A DNA stretch of 64,000 nucleotides from Branchiostoma belcheri. Its lineage: Eukaryota > Chordata > Leptocardii > Amphioxiformes > Branchiostomatidae. The position numbers and the translations under genes were made by a program. Positions 39,666 through 51,198 of the stretch are shown piece by piece. Within the stretch, counting starts at the first letter, position 1, and every line of letters begins with the position of its first letter. The stretch is from contig NW_017803909.1 of the NCBI RefSeq assembly GCF_001625305.1, positions 2,607,638 through 2,671,637 of the forward strand, read 5' to 3'. Below the pieces are notes generated by a model, which was given only the letters and a program-made list of their open reading frames with translations, had not been told where the DNA came from and did not search any database.

Positions 39666-41239
39666 ATGATCAGACCATTATTCCATGCTACAGTATTTGC
39701 CGGTGTCGGCATGATTACTATCGGGTTACTCTACGTGTACAAGCTGACCGGCACGCTTCAGCTGAACCGGGTGTTCACCCGTCGGCTGAACCTGACTACC
39801 CCGGACGATAGCCGACCGCCGCCGGCTTCTATTGAGCAACTTATGGCGGCGAGAGAAGCCCACTTCAACATGACAAACATCTGGAAAGTACAGTAGGTTA
39901 AACATACTGTTGACATTGCATTCTCGCTGAAATTTTCTATCAATGATACTTTCGACACTTCAAAAATCAAAGGAAAGCTAACTTTTACGTAATATGTAGT
40001 AAATGGGTGTAAATGACGTAATCTAGCGACACGCCAGCAGTTTACATACCTTTTTTTTCTACAGGAACATCAGCAGGAAGTATTTTAATCCCAAGTTACA
40101 CATCATCTATTTCTCGGACTTCCATGTCTTCCTGGAGAAATGTGACCCACAGACGTTCACACTGCGCAACTCGCACCCGCGCCGCCCCAGACCCTGTAAC
40201 GTCGTACACACGCCCATCAAGCACTACCGGACATGCGCAGTGGTGGGGAACAGCGGTATCCTCCTCCATAGCAGCTGTGGTGCTGAGATAGACGCTCACG
40301 AGTTTGTCATCCGGTCCAACCTGCCTCCCGTCTCCCCGTATAGAACAGATGTAGGCAGTAGGACTGACTTGACTAGTATAAATGTTAAACGCCTGGTGCA
40401 GATCACCGAGGCCCTTCAGTCATTCAACGCGACACGTCGGAAAGCCATGCTGGCTCGTCTCGGCCAGACGCCGGGGATGGTCTTCAGTTATTCCTTCGGT
40501 TTCGTCGGGTCCAACGCAAAACGGAGGATGCACATAGTCGACGCTGCCATCAAGAAGAACAACCTGTCTACCATAACGGCCTTTCCCTTCAGATCTTTCT
40601 TAGACAGCAAACGGTGAGTTTCCCTACGTTTTTTAACACAATAGAAGAGAAAATACTTGATGATTGAAAGCAAAAATAATGTCTAAACAGTACACGTACG
40701 TAGACAGAAATGAAGAATGATAAGCTGACTAAAATGGCGATGTAAAACGTAATAATTTGTAGCTTTCCAACTTGTAAAACATTATTTAGTTATCGTCCTT
40801 GCACCTCAACAAATGGCCCTTTGCATCGCTACTTCTCGGCCAATCTTTGTGAACCTCTCAGCTAATCTTTGTTAACCTTGATAGTTTATACACAGAGCTG
40901 GTGGGGAAACAATGGGGTTTTGCCTCGACTGGTCTGAACACCTTCGCCCTGGCCTCCACCTTCTGTGACACAATCTCCATGTACGGTTTCTACCCCATGT
41001 CTACCTACCAGAACAAGCCCGTACCCTACCACTACTACGACAATATGCCGCCCAGTGACCGACATGACTTCGACGCAGAGTATGCTATGTTACGGCAAAT
41101 GGATGAAGACGGAGTTATAAGACATGTAGTCGGGAAATGCAATATAGATTCTGAAAACCTGACTGCACACTCTCCTGTTGGTTATGTTAACGGGACGAAG
41201 TCAAAACGAAGGCTTCTACAACACAGGACCTTCATCTAG
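39666..41239 (+). CDS. ST8SIA-like alpha-2,8-sialyltransferase, copy 1 (subfamily A)
   Basis: Exons 39666-39892, 40065-40613 and 40885-41239 (phases 2, 2) give 376 aa, a normal ST8SIA length. It is a type II Golgi enzyme: short N terminus, membrane anchor at about residues 5-25, then a stem with HFNMTN. Sialylmotif L starts near C133 (RTCAVVGNSGILLHSSCG, then AEIDAHEFVIRSNLPP). Motif S is STGLNTFALASTFC (C286). Motif III is HYYD (308-311), and motif VS is H319-x4-E324. C120, C133, C286 and C344 correspond to the two disulfides known in ST8SIA2. It would transfer sialic acid from CMP-Neu5Ac to glycans; the acceptor cannot be told. AATAAA at 41433-41438 fits the 3' end. The tail after C344 is about 32 residues longer than in copies 2-4. 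Confidence 0.9.
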
Positions 41240-43430
41240 CACCTCTTCCAAGACTCAACAAGAAATTGAAGATGTTACACCTCTGCTACGTAATTAGAGT
41301 TCTTGCGAATTTCTTGTTTTATTCGTCATTGTGAATTCGAATTTCTTGCGGATTCTGTGCAGCTAATGCAGCTAATTTATGACTGTAAAATCATGGCAAA
41401 TCTTGAGAGAGCATTGCGAACTATTGAGACAAAATAAAACGTGTTGTTGCAAATTGTTGCATCATAATATGATGGAGATTCATTTTCTGTCCTTTAGCTT
41501 CAATTGGTCATCATAGCTTTCGATGGAGTTGAATAAAAAATTTTCAAAGTTGAATCAATAACTAAATGTATGGACGACAACATGCTACCTCATAGACATA
41601 GTTTTCATCTTGTTAAAAAAATACGTGTGGAAAACATTTTTGTGCAATATATGTAGTTTTGATCAATAAACACATTATTTGGCTATTTTAGATGTTTGCG
41701 CTTAACATTTAGGACATAGAAGAAAATATCAAACTTCGCCAGATACCTTTTGTTTGTTTCACATAACCGGTAAACCGCCTATACCTACCTTCTACTCCAT
41801 CTCATTCTTCCCTTAGGACCTTGTGAAAAATCTATTATCTTAGGCCTTGAGTTGCCAGTTCAGTTTGTTCAAGGAGGTTTAAAAACCTCCTTGGTTTGTT
41901 TGTTAGTTGTGTATTCATGTATTTAGAAACTTTTTCAGTGCCGTTAATTCTAAGTAATACTAACTGTTACATAGAGCTATCTAACTGGCTAAAATGAAGC
42001 GTAGAACCGGCGTGTATTATTCCCATGGCTCAGGGAGTATTGATTTTTTTTAGAATTCAATATGCCTTTCATTTTCAAGATAACCCATTAACAACGATCT
42101 ACTGTTTACCGCAATGATTCACAGCAAAAGTTGGAGTAATACAGAGCGAGTGCAGTGCACGTATGTCAATAATTCCACCAGCCGGATGGGGGCAGCTTTA
42201 ATTAGACAGTCGTCGGACGGGTTTTGGTTCGAGGTTACCAGCATATCTCTCTAATTACTGATTTTTTTCACAGTACTTTTATGCTCACTGTTTTCACTGT
42301 CACTTCTGTACCGTGAACTTATTATTACAGTTAACAAATAATTCCTGGACTTTCTTTTTCCTGAACCTGTCGCCACCGTGAATGTATAGTTCCGTGAACA
42401 TGTCCACTTTTCTTAGACCGTGAAGTTTTGCTACCGTGAACATAAAGTGAATTACAGTATAAACCTTGGTAACACGTGCACATAAATCACAGTCGTTAAT
42501 GGTTCTAAATAGGTCCCTGTGGAAGGTGTACATCAGATGTAGGAGCCCATGTACCAATGTGCGCGGCATAACGACAGTTTGAAAGACGTCGACGTGCGAC
42601 GTGTGGTACAAGGTCACTTCACACAGAGAGGCACTCCGGACACAGAAACGTCACTGCTGAGCCTGCGGCTTCAGCTACACACACAACCAGTTTGTTTCAA
42701 CCCGGGCATGAGTGTTTAATCATGGGTGAGTAAACTTACATGTTACTGTCCCTGTGTATGACGAATGGTGCAGCACCGTGAGAAAATTAAAATGTGTGGG
42801 AAATGACGAATAATACCTAGTCTCTACCAGGCTTCGGGAGGCGGCTGGAAAGAGTAGAAGTCGGTCAAATAGAAAGATAGCACGGCAGGGGAGTTGATCT
42901 GCTGGAGAGAAATCGAACGGTTTGCCGCTCCTGAACTCTCTCCAGCAAACCAACTCCCCATGGCAATTGCTATCTCTCTATTTGGCCTTCTTCTACTCTT
43001 TCCAGCCGCCTCCCCAAGCCTGGTAGAGGCTAGATAATACCTACCCGTGCCAATTCTAGGCCACACCTAGTACATACAGCTAATTTTGTCAACTATATGC
43101 ATTGGGAAAAAATGATCAATGCTAGTGTTTAGTAACCATTCTGTATATTGACAGACATACATTTTACACATAGAAAGTAGCCGAGTGGGACTACATGGGG
43201 GGGGGGATAATTGGAGTGGAGGGGGGGCGATGATGATTTCTAATTACAACTTCCGTGTCAGGGGGTGAAAGGGCAACACAGCATTCTTGACGTAAACACA
43301 AACCGTGCCCAATTGTGCCCCGGGCCACTGGTAGTTCTTAACACGGCGTGCAAGTAGGCCAAGACCCTAGCTGTAACGTGCTTCATGTTTAATGTTTAGA
43401 ACAGGGTATTAGTGTAAGAACAGGGCATTA
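41240..43430. other. Spacer between sialyltransferase copies 1 and 2
   Basis: No gene is supported. It holds a perfect 25-base palindrome at about 41869-41893 (CAAGGAGGTTT, then AAAAACCTCCTTG), a hairpin element at 42811-43040 and a G-rich run near 43195-43230. Confidence 0.65.
42811..43040. mobile_element. Foldback element with about 105-bp arms
   Basis: The left arm contains CTCTACCAGGCTTCGGGAGG, CGGCTGGAAAGAGTAGAAG and GGGGAGTTGATCTGCTGGAG. The right arm is its reverse complement with several mismatches. The loop is about 20 bases. It is a MITE-like hairpin with no coding capacity. Confidence 0.85.
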
Positions 43431-43617
43431 ATGTTACGATCTGTGTCCGTCGACAGGCATCAGTCATCTAGAGATAAACTCCTCATTTTCTGTCAGAACC
43501 CGCAGAACACAGTGTTTATGCGCGTGTTCCTTTACTACATGAAACTAGCGATAGCCTACAATATGTCTTGTCTAACAGTTAAAAACGGCACTTTTATTGC
43601 ACTGTGCTCTCTTGCAG

Positions 43618-45192
43618 ATCCGCTGACACCATTGACCTCCAAGAGGGCCGTCATTTTCACACCATTCTTCTACGCAAAAATATTCTTCGGCATTGGCTTC
43701 GTGACTATAGCGATGTTTTGGGTGTACGAACAAGCTGCCGACCTGACCCTGACGGTCCTAACTAACGCCCGTTCACTGAACGTGAGCCGGCTGGGCACTG
43801 CTTACACCCGCCGGCCGGTGGAGACTTTTTCCGATCAGCCCATGGTGAGGATGAAAGACCACTTCAACATGACAAACATTTGGAAAGTGCGGTAAATTGG
43901 ACGCTTGTTTGACGTATAGTATAACTGACGTTTTCATAGCTTTAACAAGTAACTTCAATTTTAAATGATAAATAGACGATTGATATTGGTTCAGAGTTTT
44001 CGGACGTCTACTTATAAGAAAAGTATATGTTAGAAACCAGGGAAATTAAAGTTTATGGGGATTTCGTACATTTCCGTTTTACCCCTCAATCATGGATTAG
44101 AGTCCTACAAAGTTAAGCCAGATTAATTTCATTTCTTGACTGTTTTGCTGTTGTTTTTTCACAGGGATATTACCAGGAAATATTTTGATCCAAAGAAACA
44201 TATCATCTATTTTTCGGACTACAATATCTTCGAGGAAAAGTGTGACCCAGAGACGTTCACGCTTCGCGACTCGCCTCAAAGCCCCTGTAACGTCGTACAG
44301 ACGCCCATCAAGCACTACCGGACATGCGCAGTGGTGGGGAACAGCGGTATCCTCCTCCATAGCAGCTGTGGTGCTGAGATAGACGCTCACGAGTTTGTCA
44401 TCCGTTTTAACCTGGCGCCTTTACGTCCCTTTCTGAGGGATGTCGGCAGCAGGACTAACCTGACGATTGTAAACGGCAAGCAACTGACTGAGATCAGCCA
44501 ATTACTTCGTCAAGTCCTCGGTGGGACATCGGCGATAGCCGGGCCTCATCTTCGCGTGTTTGATCCACCTGGGATGATCTTTAGCTACGCCATGGCCTTT
44601 AAGGAAAAAAGATGGCTGCAGATGCAGGTAGTCGAGACTGCAATCAAACTGTACAACAAACCAACCATCACTGCTTTTCCAGCCACGTCTTTCCAGGACA
44701 GCAAACGGTAGAATACATTTCCATCAATATCGTTAACTTATATATGTTATGGAGCAAGATTATGGTTCATCCTGTACGAAACACAAAGTATTAGTTTCGT
44801 TTGCCTTCACTACACTGTATAATTAAACTGTTTCCATTTAATGCGCATTTGATTTTTGCACTTGATCTTCTTTGTACATTTTTGATTATTGATTTTCATT
44901 ATTAAATCCGACTAGGGTGTACAAAGAACTAGCCGGAATAGAGTGGGACTTCCCATCGACTGGCCTGAACAGCTTCGCCCTGGCCTCCACCTTCTGTGAC
45001 AGGATCTCCATGTACGGTTTCTACCCCATGCCGATGTACCAGGGTGAGCGCTTTTTCTACCACTACTACGACCAGCACACGCCCAGCGAAAGTCACGATT
45101 TTGACGGAGAGTATGCCTTGTTACGACAGTTGGATGCCGACGGAGTTATCAGACATGTTGTCGGAAAATGCAAGCCAGACGCTCCAACATGA
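43618..45192 (+). CDS. ST8SIA-like alpha-2,8-sialyltransferase, copy 2 (subfamily B), start uncertain
   Basis: Exons are about 43618-43891, 44165-44707 and 44916-45192, with the same phases as copy 1. The membrane anchor reads FFYAKIFFGIGFVTIAMFWV. Motif L (RTCAVVGNSGILLHSSCG, then RFNLAPLRP), motif S (STGLNSFALASTFC), HYYD and HDFDGE are intact, as are the four family cysteines. At the position of the copy 1 ATG this gene reads ATT (43653). The frame stays open upstream to an ATG at 43431, past an acceptor at 43617. It therefore starts either in unspliced upstream sequence, in an unseen leader exon, or at the internal Met of IAMFWV, which would truncate the anchor. The tail KCKPDAPT is shared with copy 4. 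Confidence 0.85.
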
Positions 45193-46235
45193 ATGTACCC
45201 CGGCCACTCCCCTTTACGTCCTAAAAACAACACGAACCTCTAGCTTTGAAGGTATAGAGTTTATCTTACAAATTCTGCAGAATCCTACCACTACACATAA
45301 TCTATGTTTTACTTAACAGGATTTTACAACTGTAATCTTTTGGATTAAAAAATATGCATTGGCCATTCCTCCATTGGAGGTACCATTTTCGTTGTTGGAA
45401 AGCTTTATTGCTACGAGTATCTGATAATATTGAACAGCCTTATTGTGCAATGCTTTCAATGCTTCTCTATAGCTTTCTAGACAACTGTGATGTAATGTGT
45501 GATTTGCGATTCCAGAAATCGCTGACTAGTGCCTCACGGAGTACTGCGTTGGTTTGATGAAATTAAAGACATGATGAGCTTTCATTTTCAAACCAGGAAA
45601 AATTCATCCAGTGTGTTGTGTGAAACATCATGGGGCCAATAAAGTATCCTGTGCCTTGTGCGTGTCCGGTACCTACCTGTACTCGTGTGTGATTTTTTTG
45701 TGGTGGGGGAGGGCAGCTATTATGATGTCCATGTATATTTGATACAGTGCTAATATCTCCACGGGATACGGACATGTTTATCATATAGGACACATTATTA
45801 TAGCTTATGATTAACAATGGGGCTAAAATGATTTATAAAGGCTTCCTTTCCAAGCGTTTTCAAACTATCACAATATATAATAATGCATGTTTTTCAGCGA
45901 TAAGCTAGGGTGTTTCCTTGTAGCCTGGAGTCCAGCCTCGTCCCCCAAGATTCGCTATCCCACCAACGTTGGGACACTATGAAGAACCATCGCCTCATTG
46001 CTACATATAACAAGGCTGGATTCCAGGCTATAGCTACCTAGATCTTCCATTTGAAGTTCTGACAAACCTCTGTCTAGTAACAATCGTCAGCGAACCAGCT
46101 CGGCTCCGTTCAAATATATCCCCTCAACAGACAGACAATATTTTGCGGCAATAACTGCGCTCGCCGGTAGGGGCATCCCCACATAGTGGTCAGACGGGTT
46201 GAACTGGCCTTTCAGTAGTGTCAGCTTCGTCTTGA
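45193..46235. other. Spacer after sialyltransferase copy 2
   Basis: No gene was seen. A small foldback of about 115 bases (45920-46036) has arms GTAGCCTGGAGTCCAGCC and GGCTGGATTCCAGGCTATAG and looks like a short MITE. Confidence 0.55.
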
Positions 46236-47954
46236 AAAAACAACACGGACATACAGATCGACAGCAGATCGACGCGTGTGTGGTGCATCTATAGATTGAA
46301 ACGATCGTGGTGGAAACTATGTCATAGAGCAGCGCTCAAGTCATTCCCATACGGACAAGAAAAAAAGGTGGCGAGATGCTGCCGCTCCAAGACTGTTGGA
46401 CTCAGCCCCCTTGGGTTCAATACCTATGGCTATGACTGCACCTTTTGTCGACTGTCTTTGTGGGTAAGTAGAGTTACTGAATAATGGTATATTAGATAAG
46501 AAATATGTTCTTTGTTGTTGACCTTTGATTATATCGCTTTGTCGTGAATCTACTGTACAATTACAGTTTAGAAAAGATCTGTACCTATCACTATATACCG
46601 TATAGGTCAAGGCTTGCATGCCCTTTTTATTTCAAGACAATATTGTGGCCCCCAGCGTGACCTTGTCCAGTCATTCCACCCCATCTCACCCGTTGATAAC
46701 GCCTAGTTACGACATATTCAAACATGATAGAAATCTGACTTAGCTGTCGTCCTTCTATATTCGTCAACAGACAGTTCCTAAGCTGGTATCGTGGCCACAA
46801 AGAAATGCGTTCTGCCGTTATTGGTGGCTCATTCTACCAGTCGTTGTCTAAAACTAAGTCAGTTGGAAAATAACATGACATTTTAGTTCAGTGCGCCATA
46901 TTACACTCCCATGCCTGTGGCTACAAGTGGCCATTAAAGAACGCAGAGCCCTATAGGGATAGGCAAGGATTGTTACATGTAGAAGAATTTGGCCAAATTG
47001 AGTGAATAAATTGCCAGGAAATGCTTCATACGCTATAGCTGCTTGATACTCTATTTCACATCAATGAAAGAAGTCTGATAGATACTAGGATGTATATATG
47101 AAGGTATGGATTCCATCATAGAGTTAGACTGATGTTACAGTGCGTCATAATACTAGTAATCCGACATTTGTTTTCAGTGTGGTTGTATTCACACAGTCAT
47201 AGCTGACCACTTGTGTATACTTCCTTATTTAATTTGGAGTATGGGCGATTTTTTCTCCATATTTGCACAGTTTATTGAAGATCGTAGGCAATCCAAAGAC
47301 TATATCTTTGGTATTCTACTTCGAGCCCAAATAACACACGGAAACGGCGCACAAAAGACGGATTTGAGAACAGAATATTCATGTCGCATATTTGACCCAG
47401 ATAAAGTTGATCAACGGGATTGTTGTGGGGTCATAGGGCACACCTCAGCCTGTAGCTATTTATCCTATTGCATTGACGTGCGTGTGTACAGATGCCGCAA
47501 GGAGCATCTTTTCCAGACAAGACTGGACGCTACGGTAAAATCTGAAATCCTAAACAATTCTTTTACTGGACTTGCTGAAAAAATGGTCGAAAGAGTACTT
47601 CAAAAATTCCCAAGAGAGTCACTACCTGGCCTCCTAAGGTGATCTCAGACAGATAAGGTGTTTCATAAACAAGAATGGGCAAATGTGAAAGTAGTACATT
47701 ACTGTTCGTGGGTTGAACCAATAACCACGTCACATGTATGTTTGGTTTGATATACCTACAGATTGTTTTATTTGAGCGGTCATTTTGAAATCTTCGCTAG
47801 CTGTATCTCTCTGTCTTACTTGTCGAGACAAAAGTATCAGAAAAAATGCCATGGTCCAGTAATGGTGGATTCCATCAGAAAGTGTGAGGACATAGCAGAC
47901 AACTTCAGTAATGGCCGATATCGATTGTTGCTTTACAACAGTATGAGAATGTAG
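46236..47954 (+). CDS. Unrecognised three-exon candidate gene between copies 2 and 3
   Basis: Three open blocks join in matching phase with consensus splice sites. Block 46236-46463 ends TTTGTGG before GTAAGT (phase 0). Block 47178-47638 starts after TTTTCAG and ends CTAAG before GTGATC (phase 2). Block 47762-47954 starts after CCTACAG and ends at TAG. The chain runs through SPLGFNTYGYDCTFCRLSLW, CGCIHTVIADHLCILPYL, DDIVI-free cysteine-rich CCGVIGHTSACSYLSYC, and ENDS with a basic segment SRQKYQKKCHG. The first block has no ATG, so either an upstream exon is missing or translation starts at 47241 (MGDFFSIFAQF), giving about 197 aa. I recognise no family; if real, it may be lineage-specific. 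If block 2 is not spliced at its end, it stops at 47640-47642. Confidence 0.4.
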
Positions 47955-48209
47955 CAGACAATATACCAGATATCGTTGTTTATTACGTTTCTGCGACAGC
48001 CAATCTGTATGATCTGTCAAATAATTTATTAAAGAACTCCATTCGTTACAGTTCGTGATGTGGACAAGAAAGTATATCTGGTTGGTCAGCCTGTAACCAA
48101 GAATTAAGTCTATAACCTCCTTGATGTAACATTGGTTTAAGTTACAGCTAGCAACATTTATCGATCAAATACTGTATGTGACTTTTGTTTCACAGGTTGG
48201 TGAACAACT

Positions 48210-50182
48210 ATGTTCACTCGGAGGTTACTTCGGTCGCTTTTCTATGCCATTCTCTTATTCGGCACATCCTTGATCGGTCTCGGCTTGGTGTTCGCCTACA
48301 ACCATACCGGAACATGGCGACTCAGCTCGGCGGAAGTACTTCGCGAGCATCACGGAGTGGAACGACTCAGCTCGGCGGAGGTACTAGTACTTCGTGAGCA
48401 CCACGGGGTGGGACGACTCAGCTCGGCGCACGTACTTCGCGAGCACCTCGGCGGGGTGGAAGTCGTACGTGGGCATAGCCTGAACCTGACCAGACGTAAC
48501 GAACCCAGCCTGACGTATGACACAAATCTAACTGTGACAAGAAAAGAGAATCACTTCAACATGACGAATATCCAAAAGATACGGTAAGTTTGAGATTTTT
48601 ATTATGATTAGCCACTCCTATGAAATGTAGGCGTTTCTAAATACTTCATGGAGGTATAAGGACTCCGAATTCTTGTATCGTGTCGTATATTTGTCATTCA
48701 CAAAACTGGATAAGTCTCAACTTTTCCGATGGTTTCTGGATGTGGCTCTCAATGTTAACCGTATGATTTCAAATGGATTAGTCGACATTTCTAGATTCAA
48801 CTACAGATTACTATTATTAAATAAATAGAATTAATTTGAGGTCCCAGATACGTAATATTACCTTCCACATTGACTCACGTGTCCCAACTCTGCTTAGCTA
48901 GCTGTCATTGTCATTATCACCATGTGATCTTTGTGTTACTTCTAATTGTCTTTTTCCCACAGAAACATCACTCAAAAGTATTTTGACCCAAAACGCCACG
49001 TTATCTACTTCTCGGACTATGATGTACTCATGAAGAAATGTCAACCTCAACTCTTCACACTTCTCAAGGACCGAAGCAGCCGAAGTCCCTGCAACATCGT
49101 ACGTACGCCCATCAAGCACTACCGGACATGCGCAGTGGTGGGGAACAGCGGTATCCTCCTCCATAGCAGCTGTGGTGCTGAGATAGACGCTCACGAGTTT
49201 GTCATCCGGTCCAACCTGCCTCCCGTCTCCCCGTATAGAACAGATGTAGGCAGCAGGACTGACTTGACCACCGTGAACGAAAAATGTCTGTCGCAGGTCA
49301 GCCGAGACCTCCAGTCTAAGAACGCGACGCTGAAGAAGGCCATGCTGGACCGTCTTGGCGAGACGCCCGGGATGATCTTAAGCTACACGCTCTACTTCAT
49401 TCGGTCTAAGGCGACAAAGAAGATGAAAACTATAGACAAAGTTATCCGGAAGAATAACATGACAGCTGTGGTTGCCTTCCCACAAAAGTCATTCCTACGG
49501 AGCAAAGGGTAGGTGCAAAACTGTCTTTGTCTATCCATCCATGTCTTGTAAAATAACTTATGACATCACAAACCACAGTTTAACGTCATCTACCCATTAA
49601 CACAAATAATGCCGAGGTCACAATTCCACACTGGGCCCGGCTGGGCAGCTTTTGGGAACGAAAAGTACAAAAGACAACAAACCACAGAAAAGTTTTTACT
49701 AACAATCATGGACACGATTTCTGTATACTCTTGATAGGAATTGTTAATTTTTCGTTCATACAAACAGCCCGGCCGGGCCCCGGTTCGAAAATGTGACATA
49801 ATAAGTTAACTAGTATAAAATGTGACACAATAAGTTAACTAGTATAAAAACGACAGAGGGTCTAGTTTAATACTAACCAAGTGTAGTTTCTATATTATAT
49901 TAAACATAAATCGTGTTTTTCAGAGTGTATAAGGAGCTTGTGGGGGAAGAATGGAGCTTCGCCTCGACTGGCCTGAACACCTTCGCCCTGGCCTCCACCT
50001 TCTGTGACAGGATCTCCATGTACGGTTTCTACCCCATGTCTACCTACCAGAACAAGCCCGTTTCCTACCACTACTACGATCAGCGTGTTCCTAGCACAAG
50101 ACACGAATTCGACAACGAGTACAAACTGTTAAGGGATTTTCACAACCAGGGAGTCATTAGACACGTCGTTGGAAAAATGTAA
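48210..50182 (+). CDS. ST8SIA-like alpha-2,8-sialyltransferase, copy 3 (subfamily A) with repeated stem
   Basis: Exons 48210-48583, 48963-49508 and 49924-50182 give 392 aa. An acceptor at 48195 places a spliced 5' UTR just before the ATG, in the same layout as copy 1. The membrane anchor is at about residues 9-29 (FYAILLFGTSLIGLGLVFAY). The stem carries three tandem copies of RLSSAEVLREHHGVE-like sequence, explaining the extra length. Then come HFNMTNI, motif L identical to copies 1 and 5, motif S STGLNTFALASTFC, HYYD and HEFDNE. The protein ends soon after the last conserved block (VVGKM), so the final family cysteine is replaced by Met: the C-terminal disulfide partner is missing here. Confidence 0.9.
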
Positions 50183-50658
50183 TATTGGCTGAGAACATCT
50201 ATTGATAACTAATGAGCTCTTTCAATAAGAGGACCCCAATTTAGAAAAAAAAAACACGTCAACACCAAATGCTTCAAGCCAAACATGTTTGTTCACAATG
50301 GCACATTTGTAAAACTTTCCATTTTCCATGTATCGTTCCGCAATGTTATGGCTCAAAGCTCTGGCCAGTACCTCATATACATACAGTCTACCTCAAATCA
50401 GAGAGAAAGAGGGTAAAGCATTCCTACTAGTACTGCACTCAATATCGGACCAGCAGATAACAACAGAAAACACACATGATGTCATGACTGAAGAATGATG
50501 AAAAGATATATGAAATGTTTAGAATACAATGCAATTACGTGACGTTAAAATTTTTCATCCAATCATGAGCTTTTTCGTTCTCTGTATTCTTCTATTACCC
50601 GTCTTTCAGACTGGAAAATGCACGACTAGTGTGTGTGTGTGTGTGCGCGCGCGCGTGT

Positions 50659-50689
<31 letters not shown>

Positions 50690-51198
50690 CGTGCGTTTGT
50701 GCGTGTGTATGAGTGTGTGCGTATCCAAATAGATGGCATGGTGATAAGAGTGGACTTTTTTGTTTGTACCTGAATTATTATCCACTCCTCATTAGCTAGG
50801 CATCAAAATACATACAAATCTGGCGCCTAAAGGCATGACCAATAGAAAAAGGTTGAGTTAATGAATGTAATTATTCCAGGTCATTTAATCCCGGTCATAC
50901 TGTATTCTTATTTCTATCGAAACGCAGATCTGAGATACTACAGGAGGAATAGACGCCACCCAACCTACAGCTCTTGCACTACAGGTTGCATATTATTGAC
51001 ACGTAGAGGGTGACCTCTTCAGCATAATTAACTCCTGACATTAAAAACTGGATCGACGGGATTGAAAAAAAGGTCTAAGGGCAAACCAGCACAACAATTG
51101 TTTTAGCGACACGCTGTGTGAAAACGTGTCAGGTCATAGTGCAAGGAAAAAGAACGTAGCACTACGTGTTGATTGAAAGCGTAACTATATAGACCAGT
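50183..51198. other. Spacer between sialyltransferase copies 3 and 4
   Basis: It holds the (GT)n/(GC)n tract at about 50629-50722. Otherwise I see no supported feature. The promoter of copy 4 should lie in the last few hundred bases, but no clear core element is visible. Confidence 0.55.
50629..50722. repeat. Alternating (GT)n/(GC)n microsatellite
   Basis: A purine-pyrimidine alternating tract with a GCGCGCGCG core, a sequence type able to form Z-DNA. It lies about 450 bases past the stop of copy 3. Confidence 0.9.
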
